Below are positions 52,480-61,068 of a DNA stretch of 64,000 nucleotides, piece after piece. Origin of the DNA: Brevibacterium marinum (lineage in GTDB: Bacteria > Actinomycetota > Actinomycetes > Actinomycetales > Brevibacteriaceae); the NCBI RefSeq assembly GCF_011927955.1, contig NZ_JAATJN010000001.1, forward strand, positions 1,612,001 to 1,676,000, read 5' to 3'. The translations under genes were made by a program, and so were the position numbers. Under the pieces are notes generated by a model. It ran no database searches. It saw only the letters and a list, made by a program, of their open reading frames with translations, and had not been told where the DNA came from. How positions within the stretch are numbered: the stretch's first letter is position 1; every line of letters begins with the position of its first letter.

Positions 52480-53433
52480 ATGTTCACAAAAGTCATCGGA
52501 CGCAGGCTGATCTTCTCCGCCTTCATCCTCATCGCAGTCTCGCTCCTCGTCTTCGGCGCGACGCTCCTGCTGCCCGGGGATGCCGCCCGTGCGATCCTCG
52601 GCCAGCAGGCCACCCCGGAGCGCATCGCGGCCCTCAACGAGCAGCTGGGGCTCAACCAGCCCGCCTGGCAGCGCTACTTCTCCTGGCTGGGCGGGCTCTT
52701 CGTCGGCGACTTCGGCACCTCGACGGCCAGTGGCGGTTCCGTCGCCGCGCTGCTGGGCGATCGCGTGTGGGCCTCGTTCATCCTCATGGGGGTGGCCGCG
52801 CTCATCTCCGTGCCGCTGGGCATCGGCCTTGGCGTCTACTCGGCGCTGCACCGCGGTGGCCGTCGTGACCAGTCGCTGACCGGAATCAGCCTCGTCCTCG
52901 CGGCCATGCCCGAGTTTGTCATCGGCATCGGACTCATCGCGATCTTCGCCACCTCCGTCTTCCAGATCCTGCCCGCCGTGACCCTCGCCCCGCCGGGTGA
53001 ACCGGTCTGGGGCCGACCCGAGCAGCTCATCCTCCCCACCCTGACGCTGGTCCTCGTCGTCACGCCCTACATCGTGCGGATGATGCGGGCGACGATGATC
53101 GAGGTCCTCGACTCCGGCTATGTGGAGATGGCCCGCCTCAAGGGCGTGCCCGAGACCCGTGTGATCATGCGCCACGCCGTGCCCCACGCGCTGGGACCGG
53201 TCGCGCAGGTCGTGGCGATCCAGTTGGCCTGGCTGGCCGGCGGCGTGGTCGTCGTCGAGTTCCTGTTCCGCTACCCGGGCCTGGGCCAAGCGCTCATCGA
53301 CGCGGTGACCTACCGTGACGTGCAGGTCGTGCAGGCGATCTCCATGCTCGTCGCCGCCGTCTACGTCGTGGTGAACCTGGCGGCCGACCTCGTCGGCATC
53401 CTCACCAACCCGAAGCTGAGGAGTGCAGCATGA
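52480..53433 (+). CDS. ABC transporter permease, DppB type
   Basis: 317 residues with six transmembrane helices. DAARAILGQQATPERIAALN and LGLNQPAWQRYFSWLGGLF are the N-terminal loop of DppB/OppB. The coupling (EAA) loop is YVEMARLKGVPETRVIMRHA near residue 210. One base separates its ATG from the preceding stop and its stop overlaps the next start (ATGA). Confidence 0.94.
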   Translation: MFTKVIGRRLIFSAFILIAVSLLVFGATLLLPGDAARAILGQQATPERIAALNEQLGLNQPAWQRYFSWLGGLFVGDFGTSTASGGSVAALLGDRVWASFILMGVAALISVPLGIGLGVYSALHRGGRRDQSLTGISLVLAAMPEFVIGIGLIAIFATSVFQILPAVTLAPPGEPVWGRPEQLILPTLTLVLVVTPYIVRMMRATMIEVLDSGYVEMARLKGVPETRVIMRHAVPHALGPVAQVVAIQLAWLAGGVVVVEFLFRYPGLGQALIDAVTYRDVQVVQAISMLVAAVYVVVNLAADLVGILTNPKLRSAA

Positions 53434-54347
53434 GCACGAATACGAACAACCTCGACGAGCTCAAATCCACCGCCGTCGACGGAGGCGAGGTCCCCAAGGA
53501 ATCACAGACGACCTACACCCCGTTCCTCAAGCGCGTGCTCGCACAGCGACAGGGCAAGATCGGTCTGGTTCTGACCGGCATCGTGCTGGTGCTGGCGTTC
53601 TTCGGGCCCCTGCTGCTGCCCTGGGCGACGGGCAACACCGCGACCGAATTCATTGCGAAGCCCTTCAGCCCCTACGGGCTCTTCGGTTCGGACAACCTCG
53701 GCCGCGGTGTGCTCTCCCGGTTCTTCGCCGGTGGCCTCACCCTCATCATCTACTCGGTGCTCGCCACCGCGCTGGGCATGATCGTCGGCGCGATCATCGG
53801 CATGCTCGCCGCCTATGTGGGCGGAGCCTTCGATGCGATCGTCATGCGCCTCAACGATGTCATCCTCGCCATCCCTCAGCTCGTGTTCGCGCTGCTGGCG
53901 ATCACGGTGCTGGGGCCGCAGGGGTGGGTGCTCGTGACCGTCATCGGCATCACCCACGCCCCGCGCATCGCCCGAGTCGCCAGGTCGGCGACCCTGGGCG
54001 TGATCACCGAGGACTACATCCTCGCCGCAGAGATGTACGCGATGCCGCGATGGAAGGTGCTGCTGCGCGAACTGCTGCCCAACATCACCGGACCGCTGAG
54101 CGTCGAGGCCGGGCTGCGCCTGACCTACTCGATCGGCTACATCGCATCCCTGTCGTTCCTGGGACTGGGTCTGCAGCCACCCGCGGCTGACTGGGGCCTG
54201 ATGATCAACGAGAACCGGATCGCACTGAGCATCCAGCCCTGGGGTGTGCTGCTGCCGGTGATCGCCATCGCCCTGCTCACCATCGGCACCAACCTGCTTG
54301 CGGACTCCTTCGCCAGGGCCACCGCATCGACTTCAGTGGAGGCATGA
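53430..54347 (+). CDS. ABC transporter permease, DppC type
   Basis: 305 residues, with an N-terminal hydrophilic arm, then about six helices. GSDNLGRGVLSRFFAGG is the DppC/OppC signature. The EAA loop is YILAAEMYAMPRWKVLLREL near residue 200, followed by the family C-terminal region SFLGLGLQPPAADWGLMINE. The gene overlaps both neighbours by 4 bp. Confidence 0.94.
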   Translation: MSTNTNNLDELKSTAVDGGEVPKESQTTYTPFLKRVLAQRQGKIGLVLTGIVLVLAFFGPLLLPWATGNTATEFIAKPFSPYGLFGSDNLGRGVLSRFFAGGLTLIIYSVLATALGMIVGAIIGMLAAYVGGAFDAIVMRLNDVILAIPQLVFALLAITVLGPQGWVLVTVIGITHAPRIARVARSATLGVITEDYILAAEMYAMPRWKVLLRELLPNITGPLSVEAGLRLTYSIGYIASLSFLGLGLQPPAADWGLMINENRIALSIQPWGVLLPVIAIALLTIGTNLLADSFARATASTSVEA

Positions 54348-56158
54348 TGACCACCGAGACACAAACCGTCCGCCACGATGATGCGAACATGCCGAACGAG
54401 AAGATCGTCCTGCGCGTGTCCGACCTGAAGATCGAGACGAACGCCGGCAACGAGATCCTCCATGGAGTGAACTTCGCACTCAGCCGCGGTGAGATCCTCG
54501 GACTCGTCGGAGAGTCGGGGTCGGGTAAGACCACGGCCGGTCTGGCCTGCATGGGCCACTTCCGGGAGGGTCTGAAATTCGGCTCCGGGTCCGTGAGCCT
54601 GTGGCCGCGCGGTGAGGACACCGCCGTCGAGGTGGTCGAACTCGACGAGGAGGCCGTGCGGTCCCTGCGCGGGTCCAGGATCGCCTACATCCCCCAGGAC
54701 CCTGCCCTGTCCCTCAACCCGGCGATGCGGGTGGGGGAGCAGATCCGCGAGGTCCTCGACATCCACCAGTTCGGCAACTCCGATGCCGAACGCACCGAGC
54801 GGGTGGGCGCGGTGCTCGTCGACGTCGGACTGCCCGGCGACAAGACCTACCAGAGGCGATGGCCGCACCAGCTCTCCGGCGGTCAGCAGCAGCGCATCGG
54901 CATCGCCATGGCATTCGCGATGTACCCCGATGTGCTCATCCTCGACGAACCCACCACGGGTCTCGACGTGTCCACGCAGGCCGTCGTCCTCGACACGATC
55001 CGGCAGATGACGGTGGCGAACAATGTCGCAGGGCTCTACATCACCCACGACCTCGCGGTGATCAAGGACATCTCCGACCGGGTGGCCGTGATGCTGCGCG
55101 GCGACCTCGTCGAAGAGGGACCGGTCTCCGCTGTCCTCGAGGACCCGCAGCATGAGTACACGAAGATGCTCATGGCAGCCGTACCGGACCTCGATGGGCG
55201 GAAGACCATCGGTGAGGGCGCGGCCGCGGAACCGGAGCCCGATGCGGAGCCGGAGGCCACGCACATACTCGTCAGCGACGGATCGGACGAGAAGGACTCT
55301 GCGGGGGATGAGCGGGCCTCGGCGGGGGAGCTGGACTGGGCAGCCGCCTCGGCGGGGGATGAACGAGCCTCGGTGGGGGAGCGAGACCGGGCGGCCGCCT
55401 CGGCGACGGCGCCACTGCTGGAGACCACGGACGTGGCGCTGGCGTACGGGAAGGCGCAGATCCTCGACGGGATCGACCTCACCCTGGAACCCGGCGACTG
55501 CACCCTGCTGCTGGGCGAATCCGGGTCGGGCAAGACGACGCTCTCACGTTGCGTGGCCGGACTCAACGATGACTATTCGGGGTCCGTGCGATTGCGGGGC
55601 ACGGAGCTGGCGAAGTCGACCCGGAAGCGGACGAACGAGCAGCGCGTGGGCATCCAGTACGTCTTCCAGTCCCCGTTCTCCTCGCTCAACCCTCGTCGCT
55701 CGATCGGCCAATCGCTGACCGTGCCGCTGGAGATGAGCGGCGAGGGCACGGCCGCGAGCCGGAAGGCCAAGGTCGAGGAGGCCCTGGACTCGGTGCGGCT
55801 GGGCCGCAGCTTCTACCACCGGCGGCCCGGTGACCTCTCCGGCGGTGAACGGCAGAGGGCCGCGATCGCCCGTGCCCTGGTCAACCAGCCCTCGGTCCTC
55901 GTCTGCGATGAGATCACCTCGGCGCTGGATGTGAGTGTGCAGGCCTCGATCATCGGACTGCTGCGCACACTGCGGGCCGAGCATCAGTTGGCGATGCTGT
56001 TCGTCACGCACAATATTGCGCTCTCGCGCCACATCGCCGACAACCTCGCGGTGCTCAACAAGGGCAAGATCGTCGACTACGGACCCACCGCCCGGGTTTT
56101 GGAGAGTCCGAAGCACGAGTACACGCGCACGTTGATCGCGGACGTGCCGAAGTTCTGA
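54344..56158 (+). CDS. ABC transporter, fused dual ATPase (DppD-DppF type)
   Basis: 604 residues with two ATPase modules. First: Walker A LVGESGSGKTTAG (about residue 56), signature LSGGQQQRIGIAMAF, Walker B DVLILDEPTTGLD. Second: Walker A LLGESGSGKTTLS (about 390), signature LSGGERQRAAIARAL, Walker B SVLVCDEITSALD. The linker (about residues 285-362) is a Ser/Ala/Glu/Asp-rich low-complexity stretch with repeated SAGDERAS-like units. The fusion provides both nucleotide-binding domains of the importer in one chain. An ATG 3 bp further in is an equal candidate start. Confidence 0.93.
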   Translation: MMTTETQTVRHDDANMPNEKIVLRVSDLKIETNAGNEILHGVNFALSRGEILGLVGESGSGKTTAGLACMGHFREGLKFGSGSVSLWPRGEDTAVEVVELDEEAVRSLRGSRIAYIPQDPALSLNPAMRVGEQIREVLDIHQFGNSDAERTERVGAVLVDVGLPGDKTYQRRWPHQLSGGQQQRIGIAMAFAMYPDVLILDEPTTGLDVSTQAVVLDTIRQMTVANNVAGLYITHDLAVIKDISDRVAVMLRGDLVEEGPVSAVLEDPQHEYTKMLMAAVPDLDGRKTIGEGAAAEPEPDAEPEATHILVSDGSDEKDSAGDERASAGELDWAAASAGDERASVGERDRAAASATAPLLETTDVALAYGKAQILDGIDLTLEPGDCTLLLGESGSGKTTLSRCVAGLNDDYSGSVRLRGTELAKSTRKRTNEQRVGIQYVFQSPFSSLNPRRSIGQSLTVPLEMSGEGTAASRKAKVEEALDSVRLGRSFYHRRPGDLSGGERQRAAIARALVNQPSVLVCDEITSALDVSVQASIIGLLRTLRAEHQLAMLFVTHNIALSRHIADNLAVLNKGKIVDYGPTARVLESPKHEYTRTLIADVPKF

Positions 56159-56237
56159 GGCGGGTGAGGTCGACACGAAAGCCTCCACGAGAGATTCGTA
56201 GTCGGTCCCACCCGCGGGGGCAAGGAGCACGCCGTGC

Positions 56238-57497
56238 TCAGTCCGCTGCATGTTGTCGCTTTGCCCGGGTCCGCCTTTCACTCTTGTCGATCAGGTGAGC
56301 TCCGGTGAGATCCCCGGTGATATTGAGCATCGTAGCGCCCATGCCGAGTATGACATCGACACCCGCGATCAAGCCGACAGTCTCGATCGGCAGTCCGGCC
56401 TGTGTCAGCAATATCGTCAAGCCGATCAGCCCTGCTCCGGGAACGCCGGCAGTACCAATCGAGACGAACGTGGCCGTGAGGACAATTGCGCCCAGTTCGG
56501 GCGCGGTCATGTCCTGTCCCGCGATGTTCGCAGCCAGCACGACCGAGGCTCCTAAGCGGATGACCGCCCCGTCCATATTGATCGTCGCACCGACGGGGAT
56601 GACAAAACCGGAAACCTCTTGGAAGATGCCTGCATTCTTCGCGGAATTCATCGACACAGGGATCGTGCCAGAACTGCTCTGGGTGGTAAACGCAGTCGCC
56701 ATCGGTTCGCGCGCGTTCCGGAAGAATTTTCCGATCGGAACCCGATAGAGCAGCAATAGTGGCACGTAGATCAGCAGAATCTGTACAGCCAATCCGGCGT
56801 ATACGACACCGGTCAGCTTCCCCAACGCGCCCAGTGCCTCAAAGCCTTGGCCGCCGATTTTGGTGGCAACCAGGGCGAAGACTCCGAACGGCGCATACTG
56901 GAGTATTCCCCCAAGAATGCGAAACGTCATCTCCTTGGCTGCCAACACGAGCTTGTACAGTGTGGCTCCGTAGTCCGAAATCGTCGGATCGGACGACCGA
57001 CGCATGGCTGCCACCGTGAGGCCGACGATCATAGACACGAATATCAGCGCGAGAATCTTGCCGTCGGCCAAGGCCTGGAACAAGTTCTCAGGAACGATTC
57101 CGAGAACTTGGTCGATGAACGACGGTGGTTCGGGGGTCTTCGTGCTGGTGTCCGGATTTTCGAGACCGCTGCCAGGGTTCACCAGAAGCGCTAGAGCCAG
57201 GCTGATGACGACAGCGGCAGTGGTGGTCAATATGTAAAAGATCAGAGCTTTGGCACCGATTCTGGCCAGGCTTCCGGATTGGGTGTTGTTGACCGCATCG
57301 ATGAGCGAAAGCATGATGATCGGGATAACAACCAATTGCAACAGCCTCAGCAAAATGTCACCGATTGGTGACAGGACTTCTGCTTGCTGTCCAAACAGCA
57401 GTGCAACTGCCAGTCCGAGGACGAAACCGACTGTCATTTTAACGATGAGACTTGTGTCCCGGTAACGACGCCAGGCACCTGTGAGAATTCGCTGCAT
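56238..57497 (-). CDS. DAACS family sodium/proton:amino-acid symporter with altered binding site
   Basis: 419 residues, the glutamate transporter fold with eight helices and two hairpins. Hairpin 1 has TQSSSGTIPVSM. The unwound helix 7 motif reads NMDGA where glutamate/aspartate transporters have NMDGT. Helix 8 reads ILGMGATMLNITGD where GltPh has ILDMGRTMVNVTGD, so Asp394 is Gly and Arg397 is Ala while Asn401 and Asp405 are kept. Acidic side-chain binding residues are missing, so the substrate is probably not aspartate or glutamate. GGAGGA precedes the ATG by 7 bp. Confidence 0.88.
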   Translation of the reverse strand: MQRILTGAWRRYRDTSLIVKMTVGFVLGLAVALLFGQQAEVLSPIGDILLRLLQLVVIPIIMLSLIDAVNNTQSGSLARIGAKALIFYILTTTAAVVISLALALLVNPGSGLENPDTSTKTPEPPSFIDQVLGIVPENLFQALADGKILALIFVSMIVGLTVAAMRRSSDPTISDYGATLYKLVLAAKEMTFRILGGILQYAPFGVFALVATKIGGQGFEALGALGKLTGVVYAGLAVQILLIYVPLLLLYRVPIGKFFRNAREPMATAFTTQSSSGTIPVSMNSAKNAGIFQEVSGFVIPVGATINMDGAVIRLGASVVLAANIAGQDMTAPELGAIVLTATFVSIGTAGVPGAGLIGLTILLTQAGLPIETVGLIAGVDVILGMGATMLNITGDLTGAHLIDKSERRTRAKRQHAAD

Positions 57498-57734
57498 TTC
57501 TCTATTCCTCCATGCTCAGCGTATCGACACTGTCGATCAGCTCGTCGCGGTAGCCTTCTGCCTGGCCGCACACGAGTGCTTCTCCTATTGGACGCAGTGC
57601 CTGACGAGGGACAGGAGTCGGCATAGCCATATTGAAACGGACGTGCCCGGCACCCCTGCGTGTCACGGTGAGTTGAGTCTACCGGTTCATGGCAAGTCCG
57701 CCTTTGCAGGGCGAGAATGGGAGGCTTTTTTAGG

Positions 57735-57900
57735 TTGTGACCTGGACCGGATCGGCACTGGAATCTCCGTTCAGCATGGTCACGAGTGTGCGCATCGAGG
57801 GAGTCGACCTTCCTCGTCGAGACGCTTCGATCCAGTCCTGGCAGATCACGGCGTAGAGGGCCTTGTCGACTCGTCGGCGGGGGTTGATCGGGCGGGCAGA
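57735..57900 (-). pseudogene. IS256-type (mutator) transposase remnant
   Basis: On the minus strand PRRRVDKALYAVICQDWIE resembles the conserved core of IS256-type transposases (PRRR.D.AL.AVI.EAY), and the next motif SVSTRKVDSL (compare GVSTRKVDDL) appears in another frame. The two parts are separated by a frameshift. No terminal repeats or remaining catalytic domain are visible. The fragment lies in the 441-bp gap between the symporter and the ferredoxin gene; apart from this I see only the ferredoxin promoter area there. Confidence 0.6.
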
Positions 57901-57938
57901 TTCTTAAAAATCTCAGGGTCGGGACGTAGACTCGCACG

Positions 57939-58139
57939 GTGCGTGTACTAGTCGACCTGAACCGTTGTCAGTCGTATGGTCAGTGCGTTTTCGCTGCTCC
58001 AGACGTGTTTTGGATGAAGCAGGAAGAGTCGTTGGAATGGGATTATCAGCCTCCGGCCGAGCAGGAGGAGAAGATCATCCGCGCCGTCCACGCGTGCCCA
58101 GTGCGGGCGATCACGCTCCAGACCGGAGCTGATCGATGA
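57939..58139 (+). CDS. Ferredoxin (3Fe-4S type), P450 partner
   Basis: 66 residues. The cluster ligands are CQSYGQC and a downstream HACPVRAI; the second position of the first motif lacks the third Cys of 4Fe-4S ferredoxins, giving the C-x5-C ... CP pattern of 3Fe-4S ferredoxins coupled to P450s. The start is GTG at 57939. The stop overlaps the reductase start as ATGA. It would carry electrons from the reductase to the P450. Confidence 0.92.
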   Translation: MRVLVDLNRCQSYGQCVFAAPDVFWMKQEESLEWDYQPPAEQEEKIIRAVHACPVRAITLQTGADR

Positions 58140-59527
58140 CACAGTCGGGGCGAAGCGCGCCGTCGCGCATGGTCGTGGTCGGTGGGTCGCTGGCCGGTCT
58201 GCGGGCGGCGGAAGAACTGCGCCATCGCGGGTTCGCCGGGTCCGTGACCGTCATCGGCGATGAGGAGACCGCTCCGTACGACCGGCCGCCGTTATCGAAG
58301 GCGATGCTCACTGCGGGGGAGGCACCGGCGGTCCCATACCTCGCCCATGCCGAAGCACTCGACGTCGAATGGATGCTGGGCGTGCGTGTTGTCGCGCTTG
58401 ATCTCGCAGCGGGCAGGGTCCACCTTGCCGATGGGCGGGATGTGGGCTTCGATCGCGTGCTGGTTGCCACCGGGCGCAGGGCACGCGCATGGCCGGTGGC
58501 GGCCGAGGCCACCCTGGATGGTGTGCTCACGTTGCGGACGCTGGAAGACGCTGTCGATCTGCGGGAGCGCCTGCTGCAGTCGCCGCGTCGGGTGGTCATC
58601 ATCGGTGCGGGCTTCATCGGGTCGGAGGTGGCATCCTCCTGCCGCGAACTGGGGCTTGAGGTGTCCGTGGTGGCCCGGGGGTTCTGTCCGCTAGACGGCG
58701 CACTGGGTCAGAGCGTCGGGGCATGGGCCGCCGAGTTGTACGCGCGTCACGGCGTCGATCTGCATGCCGCAAGCAGCGTGGAGAGCATCCGCGGCGACGC
58801 ACATGGGTACGTCAGCGGTGTCCAGCTGAGCGATGGCGGGTTCCTCACCGCTGATCTCGTGGTGATCGCCACCGGCTCTGTGCCCAACGTCGACTGGCTG
58901 GAGAGTTCGGGCCTTGACGTGGACGGCGGGGTGGCCGTCGATGGGGCCCTGCGTGCGCTGACGATGAATGGTGTCCCGTGCCCGAACGTCTTTGCTGCCG
59001 GCGACGTCGCGCGCTGGGGGCATCCGTTCTACCGCAACCAGCTGCTGGCGATTGAGCACTGGGGAAATGCGCTGGAGCAGGGCCGATATGCCGCCCGCTC
59101 GATGATCAGCGAGGCGGGCCCAGCGGAACCGTTCATCGAGATCCCGCGGTTCTGGTCGACGATGTTCGGTGCCAACATCAAGTCGGTGGGGGTTCCATCC
59201 TTTGCGGACGAGGTGATGCTGGTCCAGGGGTCCCCGGCGAACCTGCGTGGTGTCTTCCTCTACGGTCGGGAGGGACGGTGCGTGGCCGGGGTGAGTTTCG
59301 ACGCACCCCGTGAACTGGCCACCTGGGAGCCCCGGATCGTCTCCGGCGAAGCGTTCCCGCCGCAGGGCACGGTCCCGGACTGGGGCCGTGCGGCACCACC
59401 CGAACCGGTTCCCGCACGGTTTCCGCTGCGCGGGACGACGCGTCCGCAATGCGCCGATGGAGCAACCAGCGCAACGTTGGCCGCGAGCGGGCATCCGGAA
59501 GGAGCACCGGTCGGAGCGACCGAGTGA
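58136..59527 (+). CDS. Ferredoxin reductase (FAD, NAD(P)H-dependent)
   Basis: 463 residues. FAD-binding MVVVGGSLAGLRAAEELR at the N terminus, APYDRPPLSKAML, second Rossmann VVIIGAGFIGSEVASS for NAD(P)H (about 156), and FAAGDVARWGHPFY for FAD (about 290). The C-terminal reductase domain follows (IEHWGNALEQGRYAA). Family includes putidaredoxin, terpredoxin and rhodocoxin reductases. The last 50 residues are Pro/Ala-rich and not conserved in form. It is coupled to the ferredoxin by ATGA and lies 47 bp upstream of the P450. Confidence 0.93.
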   Translation: MTQSGRSAPSRMVVVGGSLAGLRAAEELRHRGFAGSVTVIGDEETAPYDRPPLSKAMLTAGEAPAVPYLAHAEALDVEWMLGVRVVALDLAAGRVHLADGRDVGFDRVLVATGRRARAWPVAAEATLDGVLTLRTLEDAVDLRERLLQSPRRVVIIGAGFIGSEVASSCRELGLEVSVVARGFCPLDGALGQSVGAWAAELYARHGVDLHAASSVESIRGDAHGYVSGVQLSDGGFLTADLVVIATGSVPNVDWLESSGLDVDGGVAVDGALRALTMNGVPCPNVFAAGDVARWGHPFYRNQLLAIEHWGNALEQGRYAARSMISEAGPAEPFIEIPRFWSTMFGANIKSVGVPSFADEVMLVQGSPANLRGVFLYGREGRCVAGVSFDAPRELATWEPRIVSGEAFPPQGTVPDWGRAAPPEPVPARFPLRGTTRPQCADGATSATLAASGHPEGAPVGATE

Positions 59528-59574
59528 CAAGACACTGTTCGAACAAACGGCCCACTGGGCAGAAGGAGGCCACC

Positions 59575-60777
59575 ATGGCCCACGACACACTGTTCGCAGA
59601 ACTGCTTTCTCCAGCCCACCGTGCAACGCCGCAGCATCTATGGGCTCAGCTGCGTGAGCAGCCTGTCTCGCGGCAGGAGGACGGAACCTGGGTGGTTACT
59701 GGGTATGACGAGGTGCGCGCACTGTCCGCCGACCCACGGATCAGCGCCGCGCACGACGGCGACGCCGAGGCGGAAGGTTCGGAGCAGCGCACGGCCAACT
59801 TCATCGTTGAGGACCCGCCCGAGCACAACGAGGACCGGGCACGAGTGATGCGCCATTTCGGGCCGCCGCACCGCCCAGGGTTCGTTGCCTCCCTGGAGAC
59901 CTCGATCAACCGCTACGTCGACGAAGCACTGAATCATCTGCAAGGACGCACCCGTACAGATGTGGTGGAGGACCTTGCCTATCCGCTTCCCGTCAGCGTC
60001 ATCTGCGACGTCCTGGGGGTTCCCCATGAGGACGAGCCCCAGTTCTCCGAGTGGACCAAGGCGATGGCACTGCTGGCATCACCAGACGCACGGCTGGACG
60101 CCGAAGCGTCCCAGCAGGGAGCCCAGGCTTCGCAGGAGGCCAGATCTTACATGTTCGACCTGGTCCAACGACGCAAGACCGATCCGGGCGAGGACATGAT
60201 CTCTGGTATGGTCAACGACGAGTCCCCCAATGGTCGCCTCAGCGACGAGCAGATCGTCAGCAATGCGATCCTGTTGCTGATCGCGGGACACGAGACCACC
60301 GTCAATGCCATCGCAAACGGGGTTCTGCTGCTGTTGCGCAACCCGGAGCAGATGAACCGCCTGCGCACGCACCCCGAGCTCATGCCGGGCGCGTTCGAAG
60401 AGATCCTTCGTCTCGAGTCGCCGGTGCAGTTCCGCGACCGGGTGGCGCTCTCGGACATCGCGATCGCCGGAGTCACGATCCCGAAGGGAGCGACCGTGCA
60501 GTTGTCCTACGCTGCAGCCAACCGTGACCCGCGCCGGTTCACCGACCCCGACCGGTTCGATCCCGAGCGAGAGGATAACCAGCATCTCGCTTTCAACACC
60601 GGACTGCATTTCTGTTTCGGCGCTCCATTGGCGCGTCTGGAAGGAATCCTGGCCCTGACCGCGTGGGTACGTCGCCTCGTCAACCCCCGACTGGTCGAAG
60701 ATCCACCGCCGTACCGACGCAACGCAGCCCTGCGTGGCCCAAGTCAGTTGCTTGTCGACTTCGATGGCGTCAACTGA
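59575..60777 (+). CDS. Cytochrome P450 (bacterial class I)
   Basis: 400 residues, full length for a soluble bacterial P450. I-helix LLIAGHETTVNAI, ExxR motif EEILRLES, and heme-binding FNTGLHFCFGAPLARLE with the axial Cys. Early DPPEHNEDRARVMRHFG is the C-helix region. AGAAGGAGG precedes the ATG by 5 bp. With the ferredoxin and reductase it completes a three-component monooxygenase; the substrate is unknown. The stop codon lies in the first copy of a 30-bp tandem duplication. Confidence 0.95.
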   Translation: MAHDTLFAELLSPAHRATPQHLWAQLREQPVSRQEDGTWVVTGYDEVRALSADPRISAAHDGDAEAEGSEQRTANFIVEDPPEHNEDRARVMRHFGPPHRPGFVASLETSINRYVDEALNHLQGRTRTDVVEDLAYPLPVSVICDVLGVPHEDEPQFSEWTKAMALLASPDARLDAEASQQGAQASQEARSYMFDLVQRRKTDPGEDMISGMVNDESPNGRLSDEQIVSNAILLLIAGHETTVNAIANGVLLLLRNPEQMNRLRTHPELMPGAFEEILRLESPVQFRDRVALSDIAIAGVTIPKGATVQLSYAAANRDPRRFTDPDRFDPEREDNQHLAFNTGLHFCFGAPLARLEGILALTAWVRRLVNPRLVEDPPPYRRNAALRGPSQLLVDFDGVN

Positions 60778-60823
60778 GACGTGATCCGTGACTATGGCGT
60801 CAACTGAGACGTGATCCGTGACT
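60764..60823. repeat. Perfect 30-bp tandem duplication over the P450 stop
   Basis: The 30-bp unit beginning ATGGCGTCAACTGAGACG occurs twice without mismatch at 60764-60793 and 60794-60823. The first copy carries the last four P450 codons and the TGA. Perfect identity points to a recent slippage event. Confidence 0.9.
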
Positions 60824-60870
60824 GGGGACAGCGTCACGCTTGGTCTCCATGAGGGCTCAAGGGAGAACGT

Positions 60871-61059
60871 GTGGCTGTTGCTGATACATGGCGGCGTCCT
60901 TCCGGAGATCCGTGGCGGCTCCTCAGCGAGGAGATCCAGGTCTTCGACACCAATGATCTTCTCATCGACTTCTCACGCAATTTCTACAATCGGGACTCCT
61001 GCACGTATCGGTCGATCACAGTCGATGGTGCAGGGTCGCACGTGAAGCGCTCTGGCTGA
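60871..61059 (+). CDS. Doubtful small hypothetical ORF
   Basis: 62 codons from a GTG after AGGGAG. The residue mix is plausible (LLSEEIQVFDTNDLLIDFSR) but I recognise no family. It fills the space between the P450 and the convergent GntR gene. It could be a remnant of a larger gene or a chance frame. Confidence 0.25.
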   Translation: MAVADTWRRPSGDPWRLLSEEIQVFDTNDLLIDFSRNFYNRDSCTYRSITVDGAGSHVKRSG

Positions 61060-61068
61060 TCGTCGGGC

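Noticed and set aside
57481..57951. 156-codon plus-strand frame before the ferredoxin gene
   Set aside because: The opposite strand carries the IS256-type remnant motifs and the plus frame shows no family resemblance.
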